This document shows, one piece after another, positions 23,033-32,405 of a stretch of 64,000 nt of DNA. The notes under the pieces were generated by a model. The model was not told where the DNA came from, ran no database searches, and saw only the letters and a program-made list of their open reading frames with translations. The translations under genes were made by a program, and so were the position numbers. Each line of letters opens with the position of its first letter. The stretch's first letter is position 1. This DNA is from Rhodoferax sp. TS-BS-61-7 (GTDB lineage: Bacteria > Pseudomonadota > Gammaproteobacteria > Burkholderiales > Burkholderiaceae_C): contig NZ_PTQY01000001.1 of assembly GCF_002943465.1 (NCBI RefSeq), positions 186,001-250,000 of the forward strand, in the 5' to 3' direction.

Positions 23033-25362
23033 GCGGGAAGCCCTAACAACAAACGCAAGGTGGGCACCGGTAGCGCAGCGCGCACCGCATCGCCATCGCT
23101 GACCGCAACCACTGGCACCGCCTTGACGCCATGCGCCGCACGCCCACCAAGCTCGCGCCGTTCCGATTGCGAAAAGTTGGCAAAGCTGCGGCGCAGCAGC
23201 GGCACCACTTGCAGAAAATGCGCGTCCGCCAGTTCGGCCAACCAGGCGTCCACCAGGCTCCACACGGCGGCATCGTGCAGCAGCACCATGGCGTTGCGAT
23301 TCAAAAAGCCATCCAGCCACTGCGCGGCTTCCAATGGCAAGGCCCCGGCAGACAGATTGCGCGACAGCTGCACGGCGGCTTGGGCCTGGTCTATGTGGCC
23401 AGCATCCAGCAGCAAACGGCAGCACAGCCCGCGCAGCAGCGCGTGGCAGGCGTCGCCCACGGCGATTTGGTGCAGCGCCTGTTGCCAGGCTTGCGAGGGC
23501 TCTGCACTGTCGCGCAGGCCCACGGCGTCGTGTGCGGGCAGCAGGGTGTCGCGCAGCGTCTCGGCGGCGCTGTCGTCCAGGCTGTGGCAGGCCAGCGGCA
23601 GGCCGATGGCACCGCGGGTGATCAGACCGTCCAGAATTTTTGCCAGCAAATCGCCGTCCATCTGGCGCACGCTGCCGTAGCGGAACACGCGAGCCAGTGG
23701 CGGCACGGCGCTGATAAGTTGCACGGCATCGCCGGTGATGGCGGCCTGGGTCTGCAAGGCGTGGCTGACGGCCTGCACGGCGGTGTCCAGATCGGCCAGC
23801 AATACCGTGTCCACCAACTCGGCCAAGGCGTCCAGCCGGGTCAGGCTGGCGCACTGCTCGGCCACGCAGGCATTGGCCGCCAGTTCCACCGTGGGGCCAA
23901 AATGCGTGGCCTCGATGATGCGCAGCGCAAACTCGGGCTGCCATTGCAGGCGCCAGGTTTCGCGGAAGGTGCCGCGGTTGGCGCGGTCGCTGCGGGCCAG
24001 TTCGCCCCAGCGTATGCCCAGCAGCCGCAGGCGGTGCAGCAGGTGACTGCGGGCCAGGTCGTTGGTATTGCGCAGGTCCAGGTCGAGCGTGCGCTCCAGC
24101 GCTTCGGGTTTCAGGCGCAGGCTTTTTTGCGCCTGCTCAATATCGCGTTGCAGCGGCACGGCGGGCACTTCGGGCGGCACCTGGCCCATGCGGTCGCTGA
24201 CCGTGAGCGCGCGGTGGATCAGCTCCAGCGGTGCGGACGCACCCATGCAGATCACGGTGCGCACGGCCTCGTTCAACTCTTCCAAGCCAGGCTCGGCACG
24301 GCCACGCAGTGCGGCCAGCGTGTCGGACAAGCGCGAGGCTTCGATGATGTGGGCCGATGAACAATCCAATTGGTGCTCACGCAGCAACCGGGCCACACGG
24401 GCCAGCCAGCCGCTGGCGCGCGAGGCCACGGCAGGCGAAGTCCCGACATCACCGCCGCCCTGGCTGCGTTGCCACAGGTAGTCGTACCAACCTGGGGAAT
24501 CGACACCGGCGCCATAACCGCTGGCCCAGGTCAGGTGGCGGTAGGTCCAGGGCACCCAGGTGGCGCTGACCTTGATTTTGGGCAGGCCCTTGAGCAAAGC
24601 CGCATCGGCCTTGGCCGTGTGTTTGGCCTGCAAGGCGGGCACGTGCCAGGCGCCGCAGACCACGGCGATGCGTGCATGGCCTTGGCCCACGGCCTCGCGG
24701 ATGCACTGGCGCATATGGGCTTCGCGCTGCATTTCGCGTTCGGCGGCGCGCGGGCCACGCGCGTCGTCCGGCCACTCTTCGCGCAGGGCGGCCATGGCTT
24801 CATGGATGGCCGCGAACAGGTCTTCGCTGTCGCCGCGCTCTTCGACGATGTGGTTCCACCAGCTTTCGCCATCGGCAAAACCGGCGGCATGGGCCAGCGC
24901 GTCCATGGGGTCGTGGTGCTGCGGGAACACAGCCTCCATAGCAGATTCCAAGCCTTTTTCGGCATCAGCCCCCGTCACATCTGCGCCGACAGCTATCTTT
25001 TCAATAGCATCTTCTTTCTCACGGTACAGCTTGTCTTGTGCCAGACGCACCGCTTGCGGCAAGTCGATAAAGCGGGTGGGAATGCCACGCGACACCCCGT
25101 GTTGCAGCGCCTGCCACTCGGGGGAGAATTCTGCAAAGGGGTAGAAGGCCGAGGCATGCGTGTCATCCGGGCTGTGCACCAGCAGGGCCACCGGCGGGCA
25201 CAGGCCAGCATGGGTCACAAAGGGCAACAAGGCGTCGGCATCGGGCGGGCCTTCTATCAGCAGGCAATCGGGCTGCAAGGAGGCCAACGCGGCGCGCAGG
25301 CTGCGGGCGCAACCCGGGCCGTGGTGGCGGATGCCGAAGTAGTGAACAGTGGAATCTGCCAT
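23029..25362 (-). CDS. DUF5682 family protein (predicted Tiki/TraB-like N-terminal domain)
   Basis: This 777-residue protein has no characterised function. Its first 250 residues carry a pattern I read as the Tiki/TraB/EreA-ChaN hydrolase superfamily: GIRHHGPG (10-17), LIEGPPDAD (35-43), a helix with REAHMRQCIREA (213-224) and the strand VVCGAWH (234-240), where GxxH and a second GAxH would build the active site. The rest is helical. Residues about 118-134 (AIEKIAVGADVTGADA) are encoded by a dispersed palindromic repeat, so they are probably an insertion. It lies between the MoxR and VWA genes and overlaps the latter by four bases; start ATG at 25362, with GTG 25365 possible. Confidence 0.82.
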   Translation of the reverse strand: MADSTVHYFGIRHHGPGCARSLRAALASLQPDCLLIEGPPDADALLPFVTHAGLCPPVALLVHSPDDTHASAFYPFAEFSPEWQALQHGVSRGIPTRFIDLPQAVRLAQDKLYREKEDAIEKIAVGADVTGADAEKGLESAMEAVFPQHHDPMDALAHAAGFADGESWWNHIVEERGDSEDLFAAIHEAMAALREEWPDDARGPRAAEREMQREAHMRQCIREAVGQGHARIAVVCGAWHVPALQAKHTAKADAALLKGLPKIKVSATWVPWTYRHLTWASGYGAGVDSPGWYDYLWQRSQGGGDVGTSPAVASRASGWLARVARLLREHQLDCSSAHIIEASRLSDTLAALRGRAEPGLEELNEAVRTVICMGASAPLELIHRALTVSDRMGQVPPEVPAVPLQRDIEQAQKSLRLKPEALERTLDLDLRNTNDLARSHLLHRLRLLGIRWGELARSDRANRGTFRETWRLQWQPEFALRIIEATHFGPTVELAANACVAEQCASLTRLDALAELVDTVLLADLDTAVQAVSHALQTQAAITGDAVQLISAVPPLARVFRYGSVRQMDGDLLAKILDGLITRGAIGLPLACHSLDDSAAETLRDTLLPAHDAVGLRDSAEPSQAWQQALHQIAVGDACHALLRGLCCRLLLDAGHIDQAQAAVQLSRNLSAGALPLEAAQWLDGFLNRNAMVLLHDAAVWSLVDAWLAELADAHFLQVVPLLRRSFANFSQSERRELGGRAAHGVKAVPVVAVSDGDAVRAALPVPTLRLLLGLPA
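24967..25008 (+). repeat. Dispersed palindromic repeat, in-frame copy within the DUF5682 gene
   Basis: The stretch starts AGCCCCCGTCACATCTGCGC, continues CGACAGCTAT (GCTAT 24992-24996) and ends ATAGC (25004-25008). It agrees with the intergenic copies arm for arm, yet lies inside an open gene on the other strand, contributing about 14 residues without a stop or frameshift. Confidence 0.75.
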
Positions 25363-25384
25363 CACGCAATGTAGTGCGGGGTGC

Positions 25385-26464
25385 TCACAACTGCTCGCGA
25401 CAGGCGCGGTACAGCTCTTTCCAATCGCTACGCTCTTTCACCACGGTCTCCAGGTATTCCTTCCAGACCACCTGGTCTTGCACCGGGTCTTTGACGATGG
25501 CGCCCAGCAGGCCCGACGCAATGTCGTGCGCATGCAGCACACCATCACCAAAATGCCCAGCCAGCGCCATGCCGCTGTTGATGACGGAGATGGCCTCCGC
25601 AGTAGACAGTGTGGAGGTGGGCGACTTGATGCGGGTCTTGCCATCGGCCGTCAATCCATTGCGCAGCTCGCGGAAGATTTGTACCACGCGGCGGATTTCT
25701 TTCAACGCCGGTGGCTCGGCGGGCAGCTCCAGCGCACGGCCCAGCTCGGCCACGCGTTTGGCGACGATGCGCACCTCTTCGTCTTCGGTATCGGGCACGG
25801 GCAGCACCACGGTGTTGAAGCGGCGCTTGAGCGCGCTGGACAACTCGTTGACGCCTTTGTCGCGGTTGTTGGCAGTGGCTATCACCGAGAAGCCGCGCGT
25901 GGCCTGCACCTCGCTGCCCAGCTCGGGGATGGGCATGGTTTTCTCGGACAACACGGTGATCAGCGCGTCTTGCACATCGGCGGGGATGCGGGTCAGCTCC
26001 TCGATGCGGGCAATCTTGCCCAGGCGCATGGCGTTGACCAGCGGGCTGGGCACCAGGGCCTTGTCGGACGGGCCGTTGGCCAGCAGCTCGGCGTAGTTCC
26101 AGCCGTAGCGCAACTGCTCTTCGCTGGTGCCGGCCGTGCCCTGGATCAGCATGGTGGAGTCCCCACTGACGGCGGCGGCCAGATGTTCGGACACCCACGA
26201 CTTGGCGGTGCCCGGCACGCCATACAACAGCAACGCGCGGTCGGTGGCGAGCGTAGAGACGGCGATCTCCATCAGGCGCTGGTTGCCGATGTATTTGGGT
26301 GTGACCTCAAAACCGTTGTCGAGCTTGCCACCCATTAGATAGGTCACCACCGCCCAGGGCGACAGCTTCCAGTTGGTGGGGCGCTGGCGCTTGTCGACTT
26401 GTTGCAGATTGGCCAGCTCTTCGGCAAATTGTTGTTCGGCGTGTTGGCGTAGGACTTGGCTCAT
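25385..26464 (-). CDS. MoxR-family AAA+ ATPase
   Basis: This 359-residue AAA+ protein has the Walker A GVPGTAKS (82-89), a Walker B strand KIARIEELTRIP (150-161) in which the usual DE pair is EE, sensor 1 in VIATANNRDKGV (194-205) and the arginine finger region SSALKRRFN. MoxR ATPases form hexamers that remodel or mature client proteins together with a VWA partner; the VWA gene lies two genes downstream in the same run. It overlaps the DUF5691 gene by four bases (ATGA) and is separated from DUF5682 by about 20 bases. The acidic substitution in Walker B should still allow metal coordination, but activity is unproven. Confidence 0.92.
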   Translation of the reverse strand: MSQVLRQHAEQQFAEELANLQQVDKRQRPTNWKLSPWAVVTYLMGGKLDNGFEVTPKYIGNQRLMEIAVSTLATDRALLLYGVPGTAKSWVSEHLAAAVSGDSTMLIQGTAGTSEEQLRYGWNYAELLANGPSDKALVPSPLVNAMRLGKIARIEELTRIPADVQDALITVLSEKTMPIPELGSEVQATRGFSVIATANNRDKGVNELSSALKRRFNTVVLPVPDTEDEEVRIVAKRVAELGRALELPAEPPALKEIRRVVQIFRELRNGLTADGKTRIKSPTSTLSTAEAISVINSGMALAGHFGDGVLHAHDIASGLLGAIVKDPVQDQVVWKEYLETVVKERSDWKELYRACREQL

Positions 26465-28080
26465 GGTGTGGGGGCTTCCGTAGAGGTTGCTTCAATCGTG
26501 GATTCAGTCAATGGGATCAATTGCTGGCGGCTGTGGAGCACCTGCTCCAGCAGGGTCAGGGCTTCGGACAAGGATGTGGTCTCTTCGGCGCTGCGGGGCA
26601 GGTTCGCCAGCTTGGGCAGCGCCTGCGGGTGCAGCGCACAGGCGAGGTCGGGCAATTGGTTGCGCAGGCTGTAGTCATTGACCAGCGCGCCCTGGTCTAT
26701 GTGCTGGCGCAGCAGTTGCGCCAGCCGCTCGGACACGGCCTGGCCCAGGTGGGCGTGCGGCGCACAACCGTCCAGGCACGACACGGCCACGTCATGCAGG
26801 TTGGTGGACGCGGCCAATTGCGACAAGTGGTATTGCTCGCGCTGCTGCGGTGCCAACAACGCCAGCAGGGACGAGCGGCCATCCCATCGCGCTGAGGGTG
26901 CGCTGTCCAGCAGGGCTTGCGCCCACGCGGCGTCCGGTTGCCACAGCATGGCGTGGTGCCAGCCGCGTAAGAGCGCGTCATTCCAATCACTGGCCTTGGC
27001 CAGGGCCAGCACTTCTGCGGGGGTGAGGCCGGTGTGGTTTGTCCACCAAGCCAATGGTGTGCGGCTGGTCAGCTGGAACAGCCACCAGGCACGCTCGCCC
27101 AGAGGTTCGTACTTTGGGCGCTCGGGCTCCAACTGGTCGGCCTTCCAATCGGTCTCGGCTTGGTTGGGTGCCCGTACGGTCCAGCGGGGCTCGGCGCTAG
27201 ACAAGACGCGCCCCAACAAACGCCCGACCAATCCGGGCTCCGCCTGTTCACTCAACACCAAGGCTTGCATACGCGCCACCATGCGCTGGCTGTAGGCGCT
27301 GCTGGGCAAGGCCGCCAACAAATCGGCGGCGGTGCGGCGTACGTCTATCGCGCGGTCTTTGAGTTGCAGGGTCAGGAAGGCTTCGTCATCGGCACACAGG
27401 CCCACCTGCAGCGTGGCAATCAGCGCGGCGCGGTCTTTGGCGGCGAGGCTTTCCCAATCCGCCTGCAAACGTTCGCGGGCCGCTGTGGGTGCGCTGGTGC
27501 GCTCGGTGCGCAACACGGCGCAGCGCTGCTCCAGGCTGCCGTGCGCCCAATGCGTCTGGGTGTCCGCTTGCTCTTGCGCGCCACAGGCATAGGCCCATTC
27601 GGGGTTCTGCTGGGCCAGCCAACGGCCACGCTCACCCAACACGGGCAACAGGTGGGTGCGCAATGCAACGCTCTGGCGCCCGGCGTGTAACAAGGCTGGT
27701 AGCAACGCGGGCGGCGCGCGCAGACCCGCGGCGTCCATGGAAAACAGGACCTGGTGTTGCAGGCGCTGTGGCCCCAAGTTCACAGCCTGGGACAACAACT
27801 GGCTCCAGGCCGCTTTGGCCAACGTGCGTGACTCGGGAACTGCTGGGGCGATGGGTGCAAGTTCCGTAGCGGGAGCCGTCCAACCCGCGCGCTGGCACAC
27901 GGCCTTGGCACCGGCCAGGCGCAACAGTAGGCCGGGTGCATCGGGTGCGGTTTTCGCATGGGCCTCGCGCAGCATGTGCGCCACGGGGTCGCCCTCACCT
28001 TCTTGCGCATGGGTAGGCAAGGTCCAAGGCCGCTCGGTCCCAACCAACGCAGCCTGCAACAACGCGTTCCAGTCGTTCAT
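26461..28080 (-). CDS. DUF5691 family protein
   Basis: The ATG at 28080 gives a protein of 539 residues that opens MNDWNALLQAALVGTERPW, the conserved start of DUF5691. It is Leu/Ala-rich and appears wholly alpha-helical, with possible HEAT-like helical repeats between residues about 180 and 330 (for example LKDRAIDVRRTAADLLAALP). No enzyme motif, signal peptide or membrane segment is seen, so it is probably a cytoplasmic scaffold or adaptor. It is coupled by ATGA overlaps to the SWIM gene before it and the MoxR gene after it. DUF5691 is regularly found beside these partners in other bacteria; no activity is known to me. Confidence 0.85.
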   Translation of the reverse strand: MNDWNALLQAALVGTERPWTLPTHAQEGEGDPVAHMLREAHAKTAPDAPGLLLRLAGAKAVCQRAGWTAPATELAPIAPAVPESRTLAKAAWSQLLSQAVNLGPQRLQHQVLFSMDAAGLRAPPALLPALLHAGRQSVALRTHLLPVLGERGRWLAQQNPEWAYACGAQEQADTQTHWAHGSLEQRCAVLRTERTSAPTAARERLQADWESLAAKDRAALIATLQVGLCADDEAFLTLQLKDRAIDVRRTAADLLAALPSSAYSQRMVARMQALVLSEQAEPGLVGRLLGRVLSSAEPRWTVRAPNQAETDWKADQLEPERPKYEPLGERAWWLFQLTSRTPLAWWTNHTGLTPAEVLALAKASDWNDALLRGWHHAMLWQPDAAWAQALLDSAPSARWDGRSSLLALLAPQQREQYHLSQLAASTNLHDVAVSCLDGCAPHAHLGQAVSERLAQLLRQHIDQGALVNDYSLRNQLPDLACALHPQALPKLANLPRSAEETTSLSEALTLLEQVLHSRQQLIPLTESTIEATSTEAPTP

Positions 28081-29435
28081 ACGTTGTCTCCCACCACGCC
28101 AGTCGCAGCCCAACGGTCGGCATCGGACCATGCGGTCAAGGGCCGTAGCAGTTCCCCGGTCCACTCACCAAAAATAGATATCGGCCCACCGGCGGCCATG
28201 GCCATCAGTTGCCAAGCATCGGCCTCGCTGATGGCCAGTGGTATGGCACGCGCATCGGCCCATAACCACCACGGGTTTTCGGCGTCCGCCGTGTATTGCA
28301 ACTGCACGGCATCCAGCCACAGCGGCCAGGTTTGCGCCCAAGGGTTGGCGGCCATGCGTATGGCCAGTGCGGTCCATTCGGCGGCACTGGGTGGTGCCTG
28401 CGGCAGCGATGCAGCATCCGGCACAGGGCTGCTCTCGGCCAGTAGCGCGCGCAGCGGATCGGCGCTGGGGTAAAAGGCCAGCGTGCCACTGTGCGGCACA
28501 CCCACACTCCAGCCTTGATCAAACGCTTTACCGGCAAACGAAAAATCCACCAACAGCGCGCGGCGCTGGCTGCGTGCGCCTTGCAACCAGACACGGCGCT
28601 CGGTGAGGCGCGCCTCGCGCTCCACCAGCACCTGGGCCAGCACCTGCCAATGGTCGCTGACGCGTTCACCGCCGGCCAACACCTCGTCACGCTCAATGGG
28701 CCAGCCCAGTGCCTGCCGCAGATCGGTCTGCAGACCGGGAGTCAGGCGCTCGCGCTGCGCCACGGCGTCCACCAGCAACTGCAAATTGCCCAAACGGCCC
28801 AGCAGGCGTGCGGGCCAATCACGCCCCTGCCCCACCACCGCAAAAGCCTGCATCACGCGCTGGCCCAGCCCAGGGGCTTGTGCATCCACCATGCGCGCGG
28901 CCACCGTGGCCCACGCAGGCCCATCACTGTCGGACACCGCCGCCAAACCCTTGCGGCTGGTGTCGTCCAGCCACAGCGCCAGCTCTTGCGCACCGGCAGC
29001 CATGCGCTGCACACGCTGGGCCTCGCGCTTGGCGCTGGCAGCGGGGTCAGCAACCACCGGCGGCGCGGAGGCTTTGGCTTCTTTTTTCTCGGCCCGCTCT
29101 TGGCGCGATGCCAACCATTCACTGACCCAGGCAGGCTCAGCGGCGGTAAAACTCTGCGGGGTCTGCGCCTGCAACAACAGCAAGGCCAGGCCATGTTTGC
29201 ACGGGAACTTGCGGCTGGGGCAACTGCAGCGAAACGTAGGCCCCGCACCCGACACGTCCACCTGCGTTTGGTAGGGCTTGCTGCCACTGCCCTGGCACTC
29301 GCCCCACACCGCCGCATCACTGGCCCCCAACATCGGCCACTTGGCCGGCGCCACCAGGCCGCGTGCGGCCTTGGTCGATGCATCGTCGGGCGACAAGGCC
29401 GCCACCGCGTCTGCGGTCAGAGGGATACGGCTCAT
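28077..29435 (-). CDS. SWIM zinc-finger protein of the MoxR/VWA cluster
   Basis: First gene of the five-gene run, encoding 452 residues. The SWIM finger is at residues 68-88: C70-x-C72-x6-C79-K-H81 in FRCSCPSRKFPCKHGLA, followed by a leucine-rich helix. A charged Ala/Lys/Glu-rich linker (about 110-150) leads to a long helical C-terminal part with several tryptophans. SWIM domains bind nucleic acid or protein. The start MSRIPLTADAVAALSPDD at 29435 matches homologues; frame upstream lacks similarity. Its stop overlaps the DUF5691 start. It probably recognises the target of the system, but that is inference. Confidence 0.88.
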   Translation of the reverse strand: MSRIPLTADAVAALSPDDASTKAARGLVAPAKWPMLGASDAAVWGECQGSGSKPYQTQVDVSGAGPTFRCSCPSRKFPCKHGLALLLLQAQTPQSFTAAEPAWVSEWLASRQERAEKKEAKASAPPVVADPAASAKREAQRVQRMAAGAQELALWLDDTSRKGLAAVSDSDGPAWATVAARMVDAQAPGLGQRVMQAFAVVGQGRDWPARLLGRLGNLQLLVDAVAQRERLTPGLQTDLRQALGWPIERDEVLAGGERVSDHWQVLAQVLVEREARLTERRVWLQGARSQRRALLVDFSFAGKAFDQGWSVGVPHSGTLAFYPSADPLRALLAESSPVPDAASLPQAPPSAAEWTALAIRMAANPWAQTWPLWLDAVQLQYTADAENPWWLWADARAIPLAISEADAWQLMAMAAGGPISIFGEWTGELLRPLTAWSDADRWAATGVVGDNV

Positions 29436-29644
29436 GCAGCCGCCACCCATTGCAAGGTGGCAGCGCTGGGTGTGGGCAAGAGAAGATGGGCAGTTGGAGC
29501 GAACAGTCGCACAGGCAGATTCCATAGAACTCGACACTCGAATATATCGACAAATGAAACGCCCCCAGAGCGCGGCAATACCTCCGCCAATCCGTGAGTC
29601 GTGCCCGTGCTACTGAATGCATTTTTAGCATCAAAAGTGCCACC

Positions 29645-29686
29645 AGTTCTTTTGAAATATGCGCAAACAGCTACTAAATTCATAGC
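29645..29686 (+). repeat. Dispersed palindromic repeat, copy 4
   Basis: GTTCTTTTGAAATATGCGCA, then AACAGCTAC (GCTAC 29670-29674) and ATAGC (29682-29686). The 5' arm is more diverged than in the other copies. Confidence 0.7.
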
Positions 29687-29861
29687 AAATATCACTCTAT
29701 TTCACCACTACTTTTGGTACCACTCTACGTCTGCCCCACTGCACAAATAGGCACTCTGAGCGCCTACCGCGGCGCCAGGCGCCAACCTCTAAGGGCGCGG
29801 TAAAAAAAATGTAGGGCCAAGACAAAAGGCATTTTTACTGGTGTACTATCGCCGCCAATCT

Positions 29862-29880
29862 AAATGCGAATCGTTCTTAA
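29862..29880 (+). promoter_or_regulatory. Probable Fur box
   Basis: AAATGCGAATCGTTCTTAA resembles the proteobacterial Fur site (AATGCGAATCATTCTCATT is a common form). It lies about 115 bases before the TonB receptor start, just after a TACTAT box, where Fur-Fe2+ would block transcription. Inferred from similarity and context. Confidence 0.6.
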
Positions 29881-29996
29881 TATCAATTAAGACAATTTTG
29901 CTGCCGCAGTACCCAGGAAGTAACGCAGGCCCCCAGCGATGGGCTTTTTCCAGCACGTATGGCGGCACCACCAGTTCATAACAAGGAGTGACGTCG

Positions 29997-32366
29997 ATGG
30001 ATTTTTTTTGCAACAGCCCTGAAACAAGCGCGCGCAAAACACGCTTGATGCAACTGCCCAAGCAGCGCCTGTTGGTGACGGCTATTCAGGCGGCCTTGAT
30101 GGGTGCGCTGCCGACCATGGCGTGGGCACAGACAAGCGAAGAGCCAGTACAGGCCAATGCCGTGCGCTCGCTGCAGCAAGTGGAAGTCACCGCCGAAAGC
30201 GAAGCTTCACACCGCAAGCCCGGCGCCAACACCACCGTAGACGGTGATCAGCTGGAGCGGGCGAACAGCCTGGAGGATGTCGTGCGTTACCAGCCCCTGG
30301 TTTCTGCCCCTGGCGTGGCCACCGGTGCAAGCCGCAACAAAAGCAGCTTCGACCGCAGTGGCACCACGGGATACAACATCCGCGGGGTGGAGGGCAACCG
30401 CATTGGCATGGACATTGACGGCGTGGAAATGCCCAGCGCTACCACACGGCCGTATGTAAGCCGCGTGGGGGTCAATACGTTTGGGGTCGGCCGCGATTTC
30501 ATGGATCCGGAAATGTACGGCTCGGCCGAAATCGACTCCGGCACCACCGCAGCACGCCGCAATGCAGGTGGCATTGGTGGTGCGGTGGGTTTCCGCAGCA
30601 AGTCTCCCGAGCTCTACCTCACGGGCGACACATCGTCCTACTTCAGCGGCAAGACGGGCTATGACTCAGCGGACCGTTCGTGGAACGAAAGCATCACGGC
30701 GGCAGGCCGCGCAGGACAGTACGACGGCCTGATCGCCTACTCCCGCAGGGATGGCCACGCCAGCAGCAACAACAGCAGCACCGTGGAAAGCGCTCCCAAC
30801 GACTGGAACTCTAACGCGCTGCTACTCAAGGGCGGTGTTCAGGTGGATGCGGAAAACCACCTGTCGCTGTCGGCCGACATGTACCGGCGCAAGAACCAGT
30901 CCCAGTTCGATGGTTGGAACACGGCCAAAACGGCCATCACCGAGCGCTCCGCCCAGGACAGCAGCACCGGGCGCAACACACTCCAGCTCAGCCACCAATG
31001 GACGCCCAGCAACGCGTTTGCAGACCGCGTCGACACGCGGCTGTACCTGCAAGACACGTCCACCAACGATGTGACCGACACCACCACCTTGTCAAATGGA
31101 TCTACTGTGCGCAATGTGTCGGGTACCCAAACCCAGGGCTGGGGACTGTCGACCACGGCTGACAAGCGGATTGGCAGCCACAAGCTGAGCGCGGGCCTGA
31201 ACGCCTCGATCGAAGAGTCCGAACGCCCCTGGACGGTCTCAGGTTACATGAAGCCCCAGCCAGACACCACCACTTACCGCCAGGGTGTCTTCGTGCAAGA
31301 CGAGATTACCTTCAGCGCCGGCGGCAAACGTTTGGCCTTCACACCGGCGCTGCGCCTGGACCGCGTGGAAACCCAGTCGCGCAACCTGCAGGACTTCGTG
31401 TCGGGCGCACTGACCCTGGCCGATGCCACACGCATCTACGGCAGCCCCTCGGTGAACACCATTGCCAGCCCCAGCTTAAGCCTGGTGTATGACCTGACAC
31501 CCGAGTTCAGCGCCTATGCACAGTACAAACGCGGCGGACGTGCGGCATCCGCAGGTGAAGTTTTCGGCTCCTGGAACATGAATGCCAGCTACAGCGCCAC
31601 CCAGTACGCGCTGATTGGCAACCGGGATCTCAAGGCTGAGACCAGCGACACCGTCGACATTGGACTGAAAGGCTCCCCGACCAAAGGGGTCAAGCTCAAC
31701 ACCTCGGTCTTCTACACCAAGTACAAAGACTTCATTGCCTACACGCGCTACACACGGGCAGCTAACCCGTCCATGTTCACCAACGTGCCCAGCAACCTCA
31801 GCATCATTTACCAGGCCGAGAACCGCGACGAAGCCAGCATCTACGGCTTTGACATCAGCACCCGCTTGGAGCACGGCGTCTGGTCACCGGGCCTGCAGGG
31901 GCTCTACAGCACCTGGGCCCTGGGCGTGAGCAAGGGTACGTCCAAGTCCTACTACCTTGGTGATACGGACGTCGATCTCGACAGCGTGCCGCCCGCCAAG
32001 GCCGTGATCGGCGTGGGCTTTGACGCGCCACAAAAGGCCTGGGGCCTGAACCTGACAGGCACCTTCGTGGCCGCCAAGCAGGCGGTCGCCACCAACCGCG
32101 AAGCCTATAGCAGCGGCGGCAGCCTGAATACCGCAACCATGCTCTTCAATGTGCCGGGCTACGCGGTCTTCGACCTGAGCGGCTACTGGCAAATTAACAA
32201 AACTTGGCGCATGAATGCCGGTGTCAGCAACCTGACCGACAGGCGCTACTGGGACTACGCCAGTGCGCGCAACCTGCAGCCCTCCGTCGCAGCGGACCAA
32301 CGCGACCTGGAACTGCTTACCAACACCGGACGCAGCTACGCCGTGTCGCTGGTTGCTACGTTCTGA
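29997..32366 (+). CDS. TonB-dependent outer-membrane receptor (haem/iron-type)
   Basis: This 789-residue receptor starts at the ATG at 29997, eight bases after AAGGAG. A signal peptide ends near TMAWA-QTSEE if counted from MQLPKQRLLVTAIQ. The plug domain is seen in QQVEVTAESEASHRKPG and SGTTGYNIRGVEGNRIGMDI, a form typical of the haemoglobin/transferrin receptor branch. The barrel ends in the standard aromatic terminus SYAVSLVATF. The FRAP and NPxL motifs of haem receptors are not intact (GGRAASAGEVFG and NRDLKAET occur in their places), so the ligand is open: haem, a siderophore or another metal chelate. It heads a group with EF-hand, DUF2271 and DUF4198 proteins behind a Fur-like box. Confidence 0.9.
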   Translation: MDFFCNSPETSARKTRLMQLPKQRLLVTAIQAALMGALPTMAWAQTSEEPVQANAVRSLQQVEVTAESEASHRKPGANTTVDGDQLERANSLEDVVRYQPLVSAPGVATGASRNKSSFDRSGTTGYNIRGVEGNRIGMDIDGVEMPSATTRPYVSRVGVNTFGVGRDFMDPEMYGSAEIDSGTTAARRNAGGIGGAVGFRSKSPELYLTGDTSSYFSGKTGYDSADRSWNESITAAGRAGQYDGLIAYSRRDGHASSNNSSTVESAPNDWNSNALLLKGGVQVDAENHLSLSADMYRRKNQSQFDGWNTAKTAITERSAQDSSTGRNTLQLSHQWTPSNAFADRVDTRLYLQDTSTNDVTDTTTLSNGSTVRNVSGTQTQGWGLSTTADKRIGSHKLSAGLNASIEESERPWTVSGYMKPQPDTTTYRQGVFVQDEITFSAGGKRLAFTPALRLDRVETQSRNLQDFVSGALTLADATRIYGSPSVNTIASPSLSLVYDLTPEFSAYAQYKRGGRAASAGEVFGSWNMNASYSATQYALIGNRDLKAETSDTVDIGLKGSPTKGVKLNTSVFYTKYKDFIAYTRYTRAANPSMFTNVPSNLSIIYQAENRDEASIYGFDISTRLEHGVWSPGLQGLYSTWALGVSKGTSKSYYLGDTDVDLDSVPPAKAVIGVGFDAPQKAWGLNLTGTFVAAKQAVATNREAYSSGGSLNTATMLFNVPGYAVFDLSGYWQINKTWRMNAGVSNLTDRRYWDYASARNLQPSVAADQRDLELLTNTGRSYAVSLVATF

Positions 32367-32405
32367 CACCGTTTCATCAACACGCATTTTTTATAGGAGA
32401 ACCAC

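Larger units (their letters stand above)
29436..29996. other. 560-base intergenic region between the SWIM gene and the TonB receptor gene
   Basis: This divergent spacer holds promoters for both directions. It contains one dispersed repeat (29645-29686) and, nearer the receptor, a TACTAT -10-like box (29844-29849) followed by a Fur-box-like sequence (29862-29880). Short hairpins such as GCGCC-AGGCGCC around 29770 are seen. I find no convincing gene in it. Confidence 0.6.

Noticed and set aside
23033..23944. N-terminal extension of the VWA open frame
   Set aside because: It runs through the DUF5682 gene in another frame; the real start at 23032 overlaps that gene's stop.
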